Origin: an uncultured Flavonifractor sp.
GTDB taxonomy: Bacteria; Bacillota; Clostridia; Oscillospirales; Oscillospiraceae
Assembly: GCA_944385575.1 (NCBI GenBank)
Contig: CALWXT010000014.1
Span: 1-36,026 of the forward strand
Direction: 5' to 3'
DNA: 36,026 nt
Shown here: positions 7,727 to 16,940 of the stretch, piece by piece
Numbering within the stretch: position 1 is the stretch's first letter
How the letters are laid out: every line of letters starts with the position of its first letter
Program-made: the position numbers and the translations under genes
Notes under the pieces: generated by a model
Seen by the model: the letters and a program-made list of their open reading frames with translations, nothing else
Told to the model about the DNA's origin: nothing
The model's database searches: none

Positions 7727-7758
7727 CGGTGCGGGGCGCCCCAAGGTGTCCCGCACCG
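7727..7758 (+). other. Strong hairpin between frr and uppS without a T tract
   Basis: A 14-bp stem (7727-7740 with 7745-7758, two G-U pairs on the RNA) has a CCAA loop in the 92-base gap between two operon genes. There is no following T run, so it is unlikely to be a full terminator. It could be an mRNA processing or stability element, or a protein site. Confidence 0.5.
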
Positions 7759-7798
7759 GCATCTTAACTAGGAACGAGGATCGGATAGGAAACGAGCT

Positions 7799-8545
7799 AT
7801 GGCTTTTTTGAAACCAAAGGAGGACACGGCGGCGCAGGTGGATTTTGACCATCTGCCCCGGCACGTGGCCATTATTATGGACGGCAACGGCCGGTGGGCC
7901 AAGCGCCGGGGCCTGCCCCGGACGGCGGGCCACGCCGCCGGCGCGGAGAATTTCCGCACCATTGCCACGTATTGTCAGAAGATCGGGCTGGACTACCTGA
8001 CGGTGTACGCCTTCTCCACGGAGAACTGGAAGCGGCCGCTGGAGGAAGTGTCCGCCATCATGGGCCTGCTGAAGAAGTACCTGATAGAGTCCATTGAGAA
8101 AATGGAGCGGGATAAGATCAGACTCCACTTTTTCGGCGATCTTTCGCCCCTGCCTCAGGAGCTGCGTGAGATGTGCGACCGGACGGACGCCATTTCTAAG
8201 CGGTATGAGGGCATGCAGGTCAACGTATGCCTCAACTACGGCGGCCGGGACGAGATCGTGCGGGCGGCCCGTGCCTTTGCCGCCGACTGCGCGGCGGGGA
8301 AGAAGACGCCGGAGGAGCTGACGGAGGATGCCTTTTCCGGTTATCTCTACTCTGCCGGCGTACCCGACCCGGATCTGGTGATCCGGCCCAGCGGGGAGAT
8401 CCGGATCTCCAACTTCCTTCTGTGGCAGTCGGCCTACGCGGAATTTTATTACACCGATGTGCTGTGGCCTGACTTTTCCAAGGAAGAACTGCACAAGGCG
8501 CTGGCGGCCTATCAGGGTCGTTCCCGCCGTTTTGGAGGTGTCTGA
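7799..8545 (+). CDS. uppS: Undecaprenyl diphosphate synthase (cis-prenyltransferase)
   Basis: This enzyme adds isopentenyl units to farnesyl diphosphate to make the C55 carrier used for peptidoglycan. The 248-residue product has the expected length. HVAIIMDGNGRWAKRRG is the signature with the catalytic Asp and the phosphate-binding Asn-Gly-Arg. YAFSTENWKRP and the C-terminal IRPSGEIRISNFLLWQ, then YTDVLWPDF, are the other conserved blocks. The third block is more often RTSGE, so the IRPSGE variant is common but not universal. The ATG follows AGGAAAC. The stop abuts the GTG of cdsA. Confidence 0.96.
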   Translation: MAFLKPKEDTAAQVDFDHLPRHVAIIMDGNGRWAKRRGLPRTAGHAAGAENFRTIATYCQKIGLDYLTVYAFSTENWKRPLEEVSAIMGLLKKYLIESIEKMERDKIRLHFFGDLSPLPQELREMCDRTDAISKRYEGMQVNVCLNYGGRDEIVRAARAFAADCAAGKKTPEELTEDAFSGYLYSAGVPDPDLVIRPSGEIRISNFLLWQSAYAEFYYTDVLWPDFSKEELHKALAAYQGRSRRFGGV

Positions 8546-9370
8546 GTGGGTAAGCGAGTCATGGTGGCGGTGATTTTTATTCCGCTGCTGCTGGCGGCCA
8601 TCTATTGGGCCTCTCCGGCTTATCCGGTGGTGCTGCCCATCATCATTGCGGGCCTGTCCATGATCGCGGTGCACGAGGCACTCTGGTCCACCGGGTTTTT
8701 GAAGCACTCCCGCATTTCCGGTTATTCCATTGTGATCGCCGGGCTGATCCCCTTCTGGGTGTATTACAGCGGAAAGCCCATGCCGATGCTGTGCGGACTG
8801 TTTCTCTACGTGCTGCTCCTGTTCTGCGAGGCGATCGCCAGCCATAAGCGGGTGGGCCTGGAGAAGATGGGCGGGGCCTTTTTTCTGGCCGTGGTCATCC
8901 CATTTTTCCTGTCCTCCTTCCTGCGCCTGCGGCTGATGGAGCAGTGGCGGGCCCTGGTGATCCTGCCCCTGGTCATCGCCTTTGTCAGCGACGCCTTCGC
9001 CCTGTTTGCCGGCATGGCCTTCGGCAAGCACAAGCTGGCCCCGAAGCTCTCCCCCAAGAAGACGGTGGAGGGGGCTGTGGGCGGCTTCCTGGGCGCCGTG
9101 GTGTGCACGGTGCTCTACGGCCTGGTGCTGCACCTGGTGTTCCATTATGAGGTGAATTATCTGCTGCTGGCCCTGTACGGGGCCCTGGGCAGCGTGGTGT
9201 CCCAGCTGGGAGACCTGTCGTTTTCCTATATCAAGCGGGAGTATGGGCTGAAGGATTTCGGCAATATTTTCCCCGGCCACGGCGGCGTACTGGATCGGTT
9301 TGACAGCGTGATCTTCTGTGCGCCCCTGACCGAGCTGATGATCCATTTCCTGCCCGCTGTGGGGGGTTGA
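8546..9370 (+). CDS. cdsA: Phosphatidate cytidylyltransferase (CDP-diglyceride synthase)
   Basis: CdsA is an integral membrane enzyme that makes CDP-diacylglycerol from phosphatidic acid and CTP, the branch point of phospholipid synthesis. The 274-residue product has about eight hydrophobic segments. It ends with the family signature: [14 protein letters not shown], then [12 protein letters not shown], with the metal-binding aspartates. The [13 protein letters not shown] block is also typical. It starts with GTG immediately after the uppS stop, with GGAGG about 8 bases upstream, so translation is probably coupled. Confidence 0.96.
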   Translation: MGKRVMVAVIFIPLLLAAIYWASPAYPVVLPIIIAGLSMIAVHEALWSTGFLKHSRISGYSIVIAGLIPFWVYYSGKPMPMLCGLFLYVLLLFCEAIASHKRVGLEKMGGAFFLAVVIPFFLSSFLRLRLMEQWRALVILPLVIAFVSDAFALFAGMAFGKHKLAPKLSPKKTVEGAVGGFLGAVVCTVLYGLVLHLVFHYEVNYLLLALYGALGSVVSQLGDLSFSYIKREYGLKDFGNIFPGHGGVLDRFDSVIFCAPLTELMIHFLPAVGG

Positions 9371-9372
9371 CT

Positions 9373-10515
9373 ATGAGTAAGTGTATATCTTTATTGGGCT
9401 CCACAGGGTCGATCGGGCGGCAGTCACTGGATGTGATTGCCGCCTGTGGCATGACTGTGGCTGCCCTTACCGCCAACCGGGATGTGGAGCGGATGGAAGA
9501 ACAGTGCCGTCAGTTCCGCCCGGAGCTGGCGGTGATGATGGACCCCGCCGCTGCTGCCGACCTGCGCGTGCGGCTGGCCGATACCGGCATCCGGGTGGGG
9601 TCAGGGATGGACGGCCTCATTGAGGCGGCCAGCCTGGAGCAGGCGGACACGGTGCTCACCGCTGTGGTGGGTATGGTGGGCCTGCGTCCCACCCTGGCGG
9701 CCATCCGTCAGGGTAAGCGCATCGCCCTGGCCAACAAGGAGACCCTGGTGTGCGCCGGGGAACTGGTGATGGAGGCTGCTGACACCTATGGCGCGGAGAT
9801 CGTGCCGGTGGATTCCGAGCACTCCGCTATCTTCCAGTGCCTTCAGGGCAGCCGGGACAGGGGAGAGGTACGCCGCCTGATCCTCACCGCCTCCGGCGGC
9901 CCCTTCTGGGGCTGGGAGAAGGAAAAGGTGGCCTCCGCCACGGTGGAGCAGGCCCTGAAGCATCCCAACTGGTCCATGGGGGCCAAGATCACCGTGGACT
10001 CCGCCAGCCTGATGAACAAGGGCCTGGAATTTATTGAGGCCATGCGGCTCTACCGCCTGCCGCCGGAGAAAATTTCCATTGTGATCCACCGGGAGAGTAT
10101 TGTACACTCCCTGGTGGAATACTGTGATAATGCCATCCTGGCCCAGCTGGGGGTACCCGACATGCGTCTGCCCATCCAGTACGCGCTCACCTGGCCCGCA
10201 CGGACAGAGGCGGTGGCAAAGCCTCTGGACCTGCTGACCTGTCCGCCCCTGACCTTCCACGCGCCGGACTATGACACGTTCCCCTGCCTCTCCCTGGCCC
10301 TGGGTGCCGCCCGTACCGGCGGAACTGCCACGGCGGCCCTGAATGGCGCCAACGAGGCGGCGGTGGGTCTGTTCCTGGCAGGGAAGATCTCCTTTGGGGA
10401 GATTGCTCAGAGGGTGGAACACGCGCTGGCTTCGGTGCCTGTGGTGCAGAAGCCCGATCTGGAGGCCGTGCTGGCCGCCGATGCCGCCGCGCGGGCGGCA
10501 GTGGAAACCCACTAA
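9373..10515 (+). CDS. dxr: 1-deoxy-D-xylulose 5-phosphate reductoisomerase
   Basis: Dxr converts DXP to 2-C-methylerythritol 4-phosphate with NADPH, the first committed step of the MEP pathway. The 380-residue product shows the GSTGSIGRQSLDVI dinucleotide-binding loop, ALANKETLV, the metal-binding PVDSEHSAIFQCL, SLMNKGLEFIEA and GVPDMRLPIQYAL. The ATG at 9373 follows a G-rich site and overlaps the end of cdsA's ribosome context; an upstream TTG at 9367 is less likely. Its presence beside uppS and ispG groups isoprenoid genes in one operon. Confidence 0.97.
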   Translation: MSKCISLLGSTGSIGRQSLDVIAACGMTVAALTANRDVERMEEQCRQFRPELAVMMDPAAAADLRVRLADTGIRVGSGMDGLIEAASLEQADTVLTAVVGMVGLRPTLAAIRQGKRIALANKETLVCAGELVMEAADTYGAEIVPVDSEHSAIFQCLQGSRDRGEVRRLILTASGGPFWGWEKEKVASATVEQALKHPNWSMGAKITVDSASLMNKGLEFIEAMRLYRLPPEKISIVIHRESIVHSLVEYCDNAILAQLGVPDMRLPIQYALTWPARTEAVAKPLDLLTCPPLTFHAPDYDTFPCLSLALGAARTGGTATAALNGANEAAVGLFLAGKISFGEIAQRVEHALASVPVVQKPDLEAVLAADAAARAAVETH

Positions 10516-10529
10516 TTTATGAGGTGCCT

Positions 10530-11606
10530 ATGAACGTCTTTTCCATCGTGCTCATCATCCTGTTTTTCGGCTTTCTCATCGCCATCCACGAGCTGGGGCA
10601 TTTTATTGCGGCCAAAGCCCTGGGGGTACGGGTAAATGAATTTGCCATCGGCATGGGCCCCGCCCTCATTTCCCGGGAAAAAGGGGAGACCCTCTATTCT
10701 CTCCGTGCCTTTCCCATCGGCGGCTTCTGTGCCATGGAAGGGGAGGAGGAGAGCTCCGACGATCCCCGCTCCTTCCACAACAAGCCCTTTTGGAAAAAGT
10801 TCATCATCCTGGTAGCCGGCGCTTTTATGAACTTTGTGGCCGGCCTGGCCATCATCCTGGTGATCTTCTTCCTGGTGGGCAGCCCCGCCGCCCCGGTGTT
10901 CACCGGTGTGATGGAGGGTGCGGAGGCCGTGCTGGACACCGGCCTGCAGCCCGGCGACCAGTTTTACACCATTGACGGCCACCGCATCTACTTCCAGAGC
11001 GACGCGATGATCTACCTCCAGCGGGCGGGAGAGGATGTGGACGTAACGGTGCTCCGGGACGGGGAGAAGGTGGATCTGGGCACCATTTCCCTGCCTTACC
11101 GCCAGCTCACCGATGAGAGCGGGGCACAGGTGGAGAAGCGCGGCATCTATGTGGGCCAGTATTTTGAAGATACCATCTTCACCCGCTTACAGAACAGCTG
11201 GTACCAGGCCATCGACTATGTGCGCATGGTGTGGATGGGCCTGGGCGATATCGTTACCGGCACGATGGGCCTGCGGGATATGTCGGGCGTCATTGGCATC
11301 GTGGCCATGGCCGGCGACGTGGGTGAAGCAGGCGCGGCGGCAGCGGGCCTGTTCGGCGCGGTGGTCAACATCCTGGACTTTACCGCCCTCATCGCCATCA
11401 ACCTGGCGGTGATGAACCTGCTGCCCATCCCCGCCCTGGATGGCGGGCAGATCTTCCTGCTCATCGTGGATGGGATCTACCGCCTGTTCAGCAAAAAGCA
11501 TATCGACCAAAAATATCTGGGCTATGTCAATATGGTGGGCTTTATCTGCCTGATGGCCCTGATGGTGCTGGTGGCCATCAATGACGTGAGCAAATTCATT
11601 TTGTAG
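10530..11606 (+). CDS. rseP: RseP-family site-2 zinc metalloprotease
   Basis: Intramembrane protease of the S2P family; in Gram-positives relatives cut anti-sigma factors and signal-peptide remnants. The 358-residue product has the zinc motif HELGH in the first membrane helix, a PDZ-like region in the middle (around [13 protein letters not shown]), and the third-ligand motif [11 protein letters not shown] near the C-terminus. The ATG at 10530 with GAGG upstream is preferred over a GTG at 10524. It lies 14 bases after dxr, in the common dxr-rseP-ispG order. Substrates cannot be inferred here. Confidence 0.95.
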   Translation: MNVFSIVLIILFFGFLIAIHELGHFIAAKALGVRVNEFAIGMGPALISREKGETLYSLRAFPIGGFCAMEGEEESSDDPRSFHNKPFWKKFIILVAGAFMNFVAGLAIILVIFFLVGSPAAPVFTGVMEGAEAVLDTGLQPGDQFYTIDGHRIYFQSDAMIYLQRAGEDVDVTVLRDGEKVDLGTISLPYRQLTDESGAQVEKRGIYVGQYFEDTIFTRLQNSWYQAIDYVRMVWMGLGDIVTGTMGLRDMSGVIGIVAMAGDVGEAGAAAAGLFGAVVNILDFTALIAINLAVMNLLPIPALDGGQIFLLIVDGIYRLFSKKHIDQKYLGYVNMVGFICLMALMVLVAINDVSKFIL

Positions 11607-11620
11607 GAGGCGTATCCGAA

Positions 11621-12658
11621 ATGACCAGACAGATTTTGGTGGGAGGCGTCCCTGTCGGCGGGGGCGCCCCCGTCACCATACAGTCCATGACCAATACCCG
11701 TACCGACGACGTGGCGGCCACTGTGGAGCAGATCAAGCGGCTGGAGACCGCCGGCTGCCAGATCATCCGGGTGGCGGTGCCCGATCAGGCCGCCGCCAAG
11801 GCGGTGGGCGCCATCCGGGAGCGCATCCATATCCCCCTGGTGGTGGATATCCACTTCGACTACAAGCTGGCCCTCACCTGCATTGACGCCGGCTGCGACG
11901 CAGTGCGCATCAATCCGGGCAACATCGGCGGGGAGGACCGGGTGAAAGCGGTGGCGGAAGCCTGTAAAGCAAAAGGACTTCCCATCCGTATCGGGGTCAA
12001 CGGCGGCTCCCTGGAGAAGCCTCTGCTGGCCAAATACGGCGGCGTGACCCCGGAAGCCCTGGTGGAGTCGGCCTTTGGCCACATTGCCCTGCTGGAAAAG
12101 TACGACTTTCACGATATCTGCGTGTCCCTCAAATCCTCTCATGTGCCGGTGACCATGGCGGCCTATAAGCTCATGAGTGCGAAAAGTGATTATCCTTTAC
12201 ATCTGGGCGTGACTGAGACGGGCACCATCCGCATGGGCACCCTGAAATCCGCCATCGGCATCGGGGGCCTGCTGGCCCTGGGTATCGGCGATACCATGCG
12301 GGTCTCCCTGTCTGCCGACCCGGTGGAGGAGGTGCTGGCGGCCAAGGACATCCTGAAAGCCGCCGGCCTGCGGAAGGACGGGCCCGACCTGGTGTCCTGC
12401 CCCACCTGCGGCCGCACCCGCATCGACCTGATCGGTCTGGCCAGCGAGGTGGAGGAGCGGCTCAAGACCGTGGACAAGCCCATTACCGTGGCGGTGATGG
12501 GCTGCGTGGTCAACGGCCCCGGCGAGGCCTCCGCCGCCGATGTGGGCATTGCCGGCGGCAACGGAGAGGGCCTGCTGTTCCGCAAGGGGGAGATCGTGAA
12601 AAAGGTGCCCCAGGAGCAGCTGGTGGACGAGCTGTTTGCGCTGATCGAGCAGTTGTGA
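11621..12658 (+). CDS. ispG: 4-hydroxy-3-methylbut-2-en-1-yl diphosphate synthase (IspG/GcpE)
   Basis: IspG is a [4Fe-4S] enzyme that reduces MEcPP to HMBPP, the penultimate MEP-pathway step. The 345-residue product has the TIM-barrel start [15 protein letters not shown] and the cluster-binding cysteines in [12 protein letters not shown] and [10 protein letters not shown]. The length fits the short bacterial form without the insert found in plants. The ATG follows TAGGAGG. With dxr it gives two of the MEP genes in this operon. Confidence 0.97.
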   Translation: MTRQILVGGVPVGGGAPVTIQSMTNTRTDDVAATVEQIKRLETAGCQIIRVAVPDQAAAKAVGAIRERIHIPLVVDIHFDYKLALTCIDAGCDAVRINPGNIGGEDRVKAVAEACKAKGLPIRIGVNGGSLEKPLLAKYGGVTPEALVESAFGHIALLEKYDFHDICVSLKSSHVPVTMAAYKLMSAKSDYPLHLGVTETGTIRMGTLKSAIGIGGLLALGIGDTMRVSLSADPVEEVLAAKDILKAAGLRKDGPDLVSCPTCGRTRIDLIGLASEVEERLKTVDKPITVAVMGCVVNGPGEASAADVGIAGGNGEGLLFRKGEIVKKVPQEQLVDELFALIEQL

Positions 12659-12677
12659 TACAGGAGCGATTCAAACT

Positions 12678-15600
12678 ATGCCGCAAGCACAGAAGATCCC
12701 ATTTTTAAAACTGTTTTCCGCCTGGAAGCCGGGTGAGGAGCTGGCCGCGCTGGTGTCCGGCTATCTGGTGACCCGGGCGGTGATCGACAAGAATACCCGC
12801 TCCATCAAGGCCAGCGTGGAGTGTGAAGCCCCTCCGGACGAGGGGCTGCGCCGCACCATCGAGCGCAGCCTGGCCCTCACCTACCGGGTGGAGCAGGTGG
12901 CGCTGGAGGTGGCGGCCTCCGCCGGAGAAGAAAAACCTGCTCCTGCGCCCATTCCCGTGCCGGAACCCACGCCCGCACCCGTGCAGGCCCCTCCCGTGGA
13001 GGATGAGGCGGCGGCGGCTTTCCGCCGGACAGAGGAGATCCGCCGCAAGGCTCTGGCCAGCCTCAAGACCCCAAAGCCTACGGAAAAGAAGGGAAGCAAA
13101 GGCTCCGCCCCCAAGGGCAAGATGATCTACGGCAAGCATGAGGTGCGCAGGACGCCCACTCCCATGCGGGAGCTGGAGCTGGACATGGGCACGGTGATTG
13201 TGGAGGGCGACGTGTTTGCCCTGGACCACCGGGAGCTGAAGAAGCGGGGGGCCTGGGTGGTGTCCTTTGACGTCACCGACTATACCGGGTCCGTGCGCAT
13301 CAACAAGTTCTTCCCCGGGGACGAGGGCAAGGGCATCGTGGATGGGGTGAAGAAGGGGCAGCGTCTGCTCATCCAGGGCAAGCTGAACATCGACCGCTTC
13401 ACCGGCGACATGGTGCTGGAGCCCTACGCCATCATGGAGGCCAGCCGCACCGAGCGTGTGGACGACGCCCCCGAGAAGCGGGTGGAGCTCCACTTACATA
13501 CCAACATGTCCGCCATGGACGCCCTTACCGCCGTGGGCTCCAAGATGGATTCCCCCATCGGCACCGACAAGAACGTGGTCAAGCGGGCGGAGCGGTGGGG
13601 CCACCGGGCCATCGCCATCACCGACCACGGCGTGGCCCATTCCTTTCCCAACGCCTGGCACTCCGCCAAGAAGATCAAGATTCTCTACGGGGTGGAGGCC
13701 TACTTCATCAACGACGTGGACGACCGGGTGGCCGTCCACGGGGAGAAGGAGCAGGACCTGAGCGGCGACATCGTCTGCTTCGACATTGAGACCACCGGCC
13801 TGGATAACCGCCGGGACGTGATCACCGAGATCGGCGCCGTGGTGCTGCGCAATGGGGAAGTGGTGGAGCAGTTCTCCACCTTTGCCGACCCGGAACGGCC
13901 CCTGACCCGGGAGATCACCGAGCTCACCGGCATCACTGACCAGATGCTGGAGGGGGCCCCCTCCCAGGCGGAGGCCATCAATGCCTTTCTGGATTTCGTG
14001 GGGGACCGGCCCCTGGCCGCCCACAATGCTGAGTTCGACATCGGCTTCATCGCCGCCGGCTGCCGCAAGATGGGCCGGCCCTTTGAGAATACCTACATCG
14101 ACAGCCTGATCCTGGCCCAGAACCTGCTGCCTGATCTGGGCAAATATAAGCTGAATATCGTGGCGGAGCACCTGAACCTGCCCGCCTTCAATCACCACCG
14201 GGCCTACGACGACGCGGCCACGGTGGGCTATATGCTGGTGCCCTTTTTCGACATGCTGCGGGACAAGGGCGTGCACACCCTCCAGCAGATCAATCCCGCC
14301 ATGCGCAAGCTGCGTTCCGGCGGCAAGGCCAAGCGGCACCCCAAGCACCTGATCGTGCTGGCCAAGAACCAGCTGGGCCTGCGCAACCTGTACAAGCTGA
14401 TCTCCGCCTCCTACCTGGACCACTTCAAGCGCTATCCCATCATGCCCAAGAGCCTGATCGACCAGAACCGGGAGGGGCTCATTATCGGCTCGGCCTGTGA
14501 GGCCGGAGAGCTGTTCCAGGCCATCGTCAAGCGAAAGGACTTTAAGGAGCTCAAGCGCATCGCCTCCTGGTACGATTTTCTGGAGATCCAGCCCCTGTGC
14601 AACAATGCCTTTATGCTGCGCAAGGGCATGGTACACAGCGAGGAGGAGCTGCGGGATTTCAACCGTACCGTGGTGGCCCTGGGTGAGGAGCTGGACAAGC
14701 CGGTGTGCGCCACCGGCGACGTCCACTTCCTGGACCCGGAGGACGAGATCTACCGCCACATCCTGCTGGCCTCCAAGGGCTTTGAGGACGCCGACTCGCC
14801 CCTGCCGCTCTACTTCAAGACCACCCAGGAGATGCTGGACGAGTTTGCCTATCTGGGCAAGGATAAGGCCTATGAGGTGGTGGTGCGCAACACCAACCTG
14901 GTGGCCGACTGGTGCGAGGACGTGGTACCTCTGCCCCAGGGACTGTTCGCCCCCAAGATCGAGAACTCCGCCGAGGAGCTGACGCGGCTGGTGTGGGACA
15001 AGGCCCATGCCCTCTATGGCGAGGAGCCGCCCCAGATCGTGGTGGACCGCATCAACGCGGAGCTGGGCGATATTATTAAATGTAAGTACGACGTGATTTA
15101 CATGTCCGCCCAGAAACTGGTGCAGGACTCCCTGGATCACGGCTATCTGGTTGGCTCCCGTGGCTCGGTGGGCTCCTCCCTGGTGGCCTTCATGTCGGGC
15201 ATCACCGAGGTAAACTCCCTGCCGCCCCACTACCGCTGCCCCAAGTGCAAGCACTCCGACTTTGAGGCGGCCAAGGAGCTGGGCATCGGCTGCGGCGCCG
15301 ACATGCCAGATGCGGTCTGTCCTATCTGCGGCACGCCCTACGACAAGGATGGCTTCAACATCCCCTTCGAGACCTTCCTGGGCTTCGGCGGCGACAAGGT
15401 GCCCGATATCGACCTGAACTTCTCCGGTGAGTACCAGTCCAACGCCCACAGGTACACCTTCGAGCTGTTCGGCCAGACCCACGTGTTCCGGGCGGGCACC
15501 ATCGGCACCGTGAAGGACAAGATCGCCTTCGGCTACGTGAAGCATTACCTGGACGACCACGGCCTCCACGGTACCCGGGCGGAGGAAAACCGCCTGTCTC

Positions 15601-16838
15601 TGGGGTGCAGCGGCGTCAAGCGCACCACCGGCCAGCACCCTGGCGGCATGGTGGTCATCCCCCAGAACCGGGAGATCTACGACTTCTGCCCGGTGCAGCA
15701 CCCCGCCGATGACCCCAACAGCGATATCATTACCACCCACTTTGAATATCACTCCATGGAGTCCAACCTGCTGAAGCTGGACATGCTGGGCCACGATGAC
15801 CCCACCATGATCCGCATGCTCCAGGACCTGACCGGGGTGGACCCCCAAAAGATCCCCCTGGACGACAAGGACACCATGAGCATCTTCACCTCCTCCAAGG
15901 TGCTGGGCTTTGAGAATGACCCCATCCTAGGCCCCACCGGCGCCGTGGCCATCCCGGAGTTCAACACCAAGTTTACCCGGGGCATGCTGATGGACACCCA
16001 GCCCCATGAGTTTGATATCCTGCTCCGCCTGTCCGGCTTCTCCCACGGCACCGACGTGTGGCTGGGCAACGCCCGGGACCTGGTGGTGGAGCAGGGCATC
16101 CCCGTCGGCCAGGCTATCGGGTGTCGTGACGATATCATGATCTTCCTCATCTCCTGCGGCATGCCGGAGAAGCGCTCCTTTAAGATCATGGAGGCGGTGC
16201 GTAAGGGCAGAGGCCTGCCCGAAGGCGCCGAGGAGGAGATGAAGGCCGCCGGTGTGCCCGACTGGTACATCGGCTCCTGCAAGAAGATCAAGTATCTGTT
16301 CCCCAAGGCCCATGCCGTGGCCTATGTTATGATGGCCTTCCGCATCGCCTGGTTCAAGGTCCACCGGCCCCTGGCCTTCTACGCCGCCTTCTTCTCCATC
16401 CGCGCCAAGGCCTTTGATGCCACCTGCATGTGCATGGGCATGGATGTGTGCAAGGCCAAGATGAAGGAGATCGAGAGCAAGGAGAAGCCTACCCCCGTGG
16501 AGGAGGATATGCTGGTCACCCTGGAAGTGGTGTACGAGTTCTACCTCCGGGGCTTCACCTTTGAGACTATGGACCTGTACCGCTCCCACGCGGTCAACTT
16601 CCTGCCCGATATGGAGAAGGGTACCCTGCTGCCCCCCTTCACCTCTATCCCAGGCCTGGGCGAGACTGCCGCCTGGTCCATCATGGAGCAGCGGGGGGAC
16701 AAGAAATTTATCTCCATCGAGGAGTTCTCCGCCGCCTGCCCCAAGGTGTCCAAGACCCACATTGAGCAGCTCAAGGCGGTAGGGGCTCTGGACGACATGC
16801 CCGATACCAGCCAAATCACGCTATTTGACAGATTTTAA
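12678..16838 (+). CDS. polC: DNA polymerase III alpha subunit, Gram-positive PolC type
   Basis: The replicative polymerase of low-GC-type Gram-positive bacteria, with its own 3'-5' proofreading exonuclease. The 1386-residue length is near the family norm. In order there are: an N-terminal domain with a Pro/Ala/Glu-rich linker (about 95-115), an OB-fold region (about 155-250), and a PHP domain starting at ELHLHTNMSAMDALT. The DEDDh exonuclease begins with CFDIETTGL at about 366 and is inserted in the PHP domain, as in other PolC proteins. A zinc site is formed by CPKCKH and CPICG at about 853-885. The polymerase core includes KVPDIDLNFSGEYQ. The last gene of the operon; a terminator follows. 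Confidence 0.98.
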   Translation: MPQAQKIPFLKLFSAWKPGEELAALVSGYLVTRAVIDKNTRSIKASVECEAPPDEGLRRTIERSLALTYRVEQVALEVAASAGEEKPAPAPIPVPEPTPAPVQAPPVEDEAAAAFRRTEEIRRKALASLKTPKPTEKKGSKGSAPKGKMIYGKHEVRRTPTPMRELELDMGTVIVEGDVFALDHRELKKRGAWVVSFDVTDYTGSVRINKFFPGDEGKGIVDGVKKGQRLLIQGKLNIDRFTGDMVLEPYAIMEASRTERVDDAPEKRVELHLHTNMSAMDALTAVGSKMDSPIGTDKNVVKRAERWGHRAIAITDHGVAHSFPNAWHSAKKIKILYGVEAYFINDVDDRVAVHGEKEQDLSGDIVCFDIETTGLDNRRDVITEIGAVVLRNGEVVEQFSTFADPERPLTREITELTGITDQMLEGAPSQAEAINAFLDFVGDRPLAAHNAEFDIGFIAAGCRKMGRPFENTYIDSLILAQNLLPDLGKYKLNIVAEHLNLPAFNHHRAYDDAATVGYMLVPFFDMLRDKGVHTLQQINPAMRKLRSGGKAKRHPKHLIVLAKNQLGLRNLYKLISASYLDHFKRYPIMPKSLIDQNREGLIIGSACEAGELFQAIVKRKDFKELKRIASWYDFLEIQPLCNNAFMLRKGMVHSEEELRDFNRTVVALGEELDKPVCATGDVHFLDPEDEIYRHILLASKGFEDADSPLPLYFKTTQEMLDEFAYLGKDKAYEVVVRNTNLVADWCEDVVPLPQGLFAPKIENSAEELTRLVWDKAHALYGEEPPQIVVDRINAELGDIIKCKYDVIYMSAQKLVQDSLDHGYLVGSRGSVGSSLVAFMSGITEVNSLPPHYRCPKCKHSDFEAAKELGIGCGADMPDAVCPICGTPYDKDGFNIPFETFLGFGGDKVPDIDLNFSGEYQSNAHRYTFELFGQTHVFRAGTIGTVKDKIAFGYVKHYLDDHGLHGTRAEENRLSLGCSGVKRTTGQHPGGMVVIPQNREIYDFCPVQHPADDPNSDIITTHFEYHSMESNLLKLDMLGHDDPTMIRMLQDLTGVDPQKIPLDDKDTMSIFTSSKVLGFENDPILGPTGAVAIPEFNTKFTRGMLMDTQPHEFDILLRLSGFSHGTDVWLGNARDLVVEQGIPVGQAIGCRDDIMIFLISCGMPEKRSFKIMEAVRKGRGLPEGAEEEMKAAGVPDWYIGSCKKIKYLFPKAHAVAYVMMAFRIAWFKVHRPLAFYAAFFSIRAKAFDATCMCMGMDVCKAKMKEIESKEKPTPVEEDMLVTLEVVYEFYLRGFTFETMDLYRSHAVNFLPDMEKGTLLPPFTSIPGLGETAAWSIMEQRGDKKFISIEEFSAACPKVSKTHIEQLKAVGALDDMPDTSQITLFDRF

Positions 16839-16847
16839 CTGTCCGGA

Positions 16848-16874
16848 GGGCGGCCTGCGGGCCGCCCTTTTTTT
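16848..16874 (+). terminator. Intrinsic terminator of the pyrH-polC operon
   Basis: An 8-bp GC stem (GGGCGGCC, 16848-16855, with 16860-16867), a TGCG loop and seven Ts. It begins 9 bases after the polC stop. Confidence 0.92.
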
Positions 16875-16875
16875 C

Positions 16876-16904
16876 TTGACAAAAGCTGGCTGTTATAGTA
16901 TAGT
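16876..16904 (+). promoter_or_regulatory. Promoter of the histidine operon
   Basis: A perfect -35 box TTGACA (16876-16881), 17-base spacer and TATAGT (16899-16904). It lies directly behind the polC terminator. The leader to the hisZ start is only about 30 bases, which leaves no room for a T-box or attenuator. Confidence 0.88.
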
Positions 16905-16940
16905 AGCGTGGTAAAGTGTGAAAGCAAAGGGGGAACTCCC

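Noticed and set aside
7712-9346. A 544-codon antisense frame over uppS-cdsA
   Set aside because: Low-complexity Gln/His-rich translation, no ribosome site, opposite two well-supported genes.
13494-15848. A 784-codon open frame antisense to polC
   Set aside because: It is the frame expected opposite a GC-rich coding region; its translation is Val/Gly/His-rich with no domain, and polC is certain on the other strand.
16905-16940. T-box or attenuator before the his operon
   Set aside because: Only about 30 bases separate the promoter from the hisZ start and no hairpin is present.
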